A DNA stretch of 64,000 nucleotides from Paramecium sonneborni. Taxonomy: Eukaryota; Ciliophora; Oligohymenophorea; Peniculida; Parameciidae. Positions 63,073 to 64,000 of this stretch are shown here, in pieces. How positions within the stretch are numbered: position 1 is the first letter of the stretch; each line of letters begins with the position of its first letter. A program made the position numbers and the translations under genes. The notes beneath the pieces were generated by a model. It had not been told where the DNA came from, ran no database searches, and saw only the letters and a program-made list of their open reading frames with translations. The stretch is from positions 22,739 through 86,738 of the forward strand of contig CAJJDN010000020.1 in assembly GCA_905182985.1 (NCBI GenBank), given 5' to 3'.

Positions 63073-63101
63073 TAAAAATTAAAAATAAATTATAATAAAA
63101 G

Positions 63102-63407
63102 ATGGATTAAAAACCAGAGAGAATATTTGAAATTAAAAAATGGAATGCAGTTGCATTATGGAGTTGGGATATAAAAGTTGATAATTGTGCAATATGTAAA
63201 AATCATATAATGGAAAAATGTATTGAATGTGATGCATAAGAAGGATAAGGAGAATGTATTGTCGCATGGGGTACATGTAATCATGTATAAATAATAAATA
63301 ACTATTATAAATAGGCATATCATTTTCATTGCATAGAGAGATGGTTAAAGAATAGACAGACATGTCCATTAGATAATCGTAATTGGGAATATTAAAAATA
63401 TGGTTGA
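63102..63407 (+). CDS. RBX1: RBX1/ROC1, RING subunit of cullin ligases
   Basis: 91 residues. [35 protein letters not shown] is followed by [40 protein letters not shown], the full RBX1 RING-H2 with three zinc sites. It recruits E2 enzymes to cullin complexes. A 30-nt intron, 63286-63315, lies between CNH and AYHFHC. It is a multiple of three with no in-frame TGA, so only homology and its GTA...TAG ends reveal it. The N-terminus is shorter than in animals. Confidence 0.93.
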
Positions 63408-63436
63408 ATATTTTAATTTTATATAATTAATAAAAA

Positions 63437-64000
63437 ATGGATAATTGTTATTAGTAGATAGAGATATTTATATCTGGAAGATAATTAAAAGACTTGGATT
63501 ATTTCAGCAAATCAGATCCATTTGTAATAGTGTATATGAAAATAAATAATTAATGGACAAAGATAGGGAGAACAGAAACAATAGAAAATAATTTAAATCC
63601 TAATTTTAAGAAAACTTTTTAACTTGATTATGTGTTTGAGATAGTATAACCAATAAGATTTGAAATAAGAGATGATGATGGTAGTAATTCAGAACTGATT
63701 GGTTAAATAGAAACAACAGTTGGTGCATTATTTGGAGCAAAAAATTAGACATCAATTTTAGAGCTTGGATAGAAAAGAGGAAAACTTATTGTAAGATGTG
63801 ATAAGATATAAGAAGGTAATGAAGTTATGATAATGAAATGGACTGGAGTAAAACTTATGAATACAGATGGTTGGTTTGATAAATCAGATCCATTTCTAAG
63901 ATTTTATAGATAAAGAGATGATTCAACTTACATTTAAACACATGAAACTGAAGTTATTTAAGATAATCTAAATCCTTTATGGAAAACCTTCGAAATATAG
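63437..64000 (+). CDS. Copine-like protein, 5' part (partial at window end)
   Basis: 188 codons are visible, open to the last base. Two C2 domains: the first has SGRQLKDLDYFSKSDPFVIV and EIRDDDGSNSELIG with the Ca2+-binding Asp residues; the second begins LIVRCDKIQ and has GWFDKSDPFLRF and DNLNPLWKTFEI. Tandem C2 domains of this type precede a VWA-like domain in copines, which would lie beyond the window. It is a Ca2+-dependent phospholipid-binding protein. No intron is seen so far. Confidence 0.85.

Noticed and set aside
1..64000. tRNA, rRNA, CRISPR, transposase or internal eliminated sequences
   Set aside because: No cloverleaf with B-box, no conserved rRNA blocks, no spaced repeats and no transposase motifs were recognised; TA-flanked short insertions could not be separated from introns without the germline sequence.

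Overview
This window is ciliate macronuclear DNA, most likely from Paramecium or a close relative. Long, clearly protein-like frames appear only if TAA and TAG are read as glutamine and TGA is the sole stop. About 65 introns of roughly 20-33 nt (GTA...AG) are needed to keep those frames open. With those introns removed, every confidently modelled complete gene divides exactly by three. The DNA is very AT-rich and genes lie tens of bases apart on both strands, with several stop pairs or start pairs separated by about 10 bp or less. I recognised no rRNA, tRNA, transposon or CRISPR array.

Layout. 1-12 kb: end of one gene, a cyclic-nucleotide-type K+ channel, a dynein-2 intermediate chain, a VWA protein, a coiled-coil protein, an FAD-binding oxidoreductase carrying a poly-Asn tract, and a zinc finger-WD40 protein. 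12-24.8 kb: a decayed gene, an EF-hand coiled-coil protein, a multi-TM protein, a HOOK-like adaptor, two weak small genes and a second K+ channel. 25-32 kb: an MFS transporter, a decayed gene, two EF-hand-type genes and a voltage-sensor-like four-TM protein, all on the minus strand. 32-42 kb: a decayed gene, an RBR E3 ligase, a RING protein, an OPA3 gene that is open in frame with an upstream ORF, a decayed D-amino-acid-oxidase-type gene, a small protein and an otubain. 42-50 kb: a second multi-TM protein, adjacent MORN and PP2C genes, a third K+ channel and an apyrase. 50-64 kb: coiled-coil proteins, ARPC4, a decayed gene, two paralogous small proteins starting MG, membrane proteins, a RING-H2 protein with an abnormal intron end, UTP23, RBX1 and the start of a copine.

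Functional themes: ion channels and Ca2+ or cyclic-nucleotide signalling (three channels, a voltage sensor, EF-hand proteins, PP2C, copine), ubiquitin chemistry (RBR, RBX1, two RING proteins, otubain), cilia and cytoskeleton (dynein-2 chain, HOOK-like, ARPC4), and housekeeping (UTP23, OPA3, apyrase). There is no sign of bacterial-style operons. Strand runs look like ordinary compact ciliate packing.

Most unusual observations: all three K+ channels carry a CX2CX4HX4C zinc knuckle just after the cyclic-nucleotide-binding domain; a MORN ORF and a PP2C ORF could be joined by one 21-nt intron; an OPA3 ORF is fused in frame to a disordered upstream ORF; a RING-H2 gene has lost its proper 3' splice site; and several genes have decayed through TGA codons and frameshifts.
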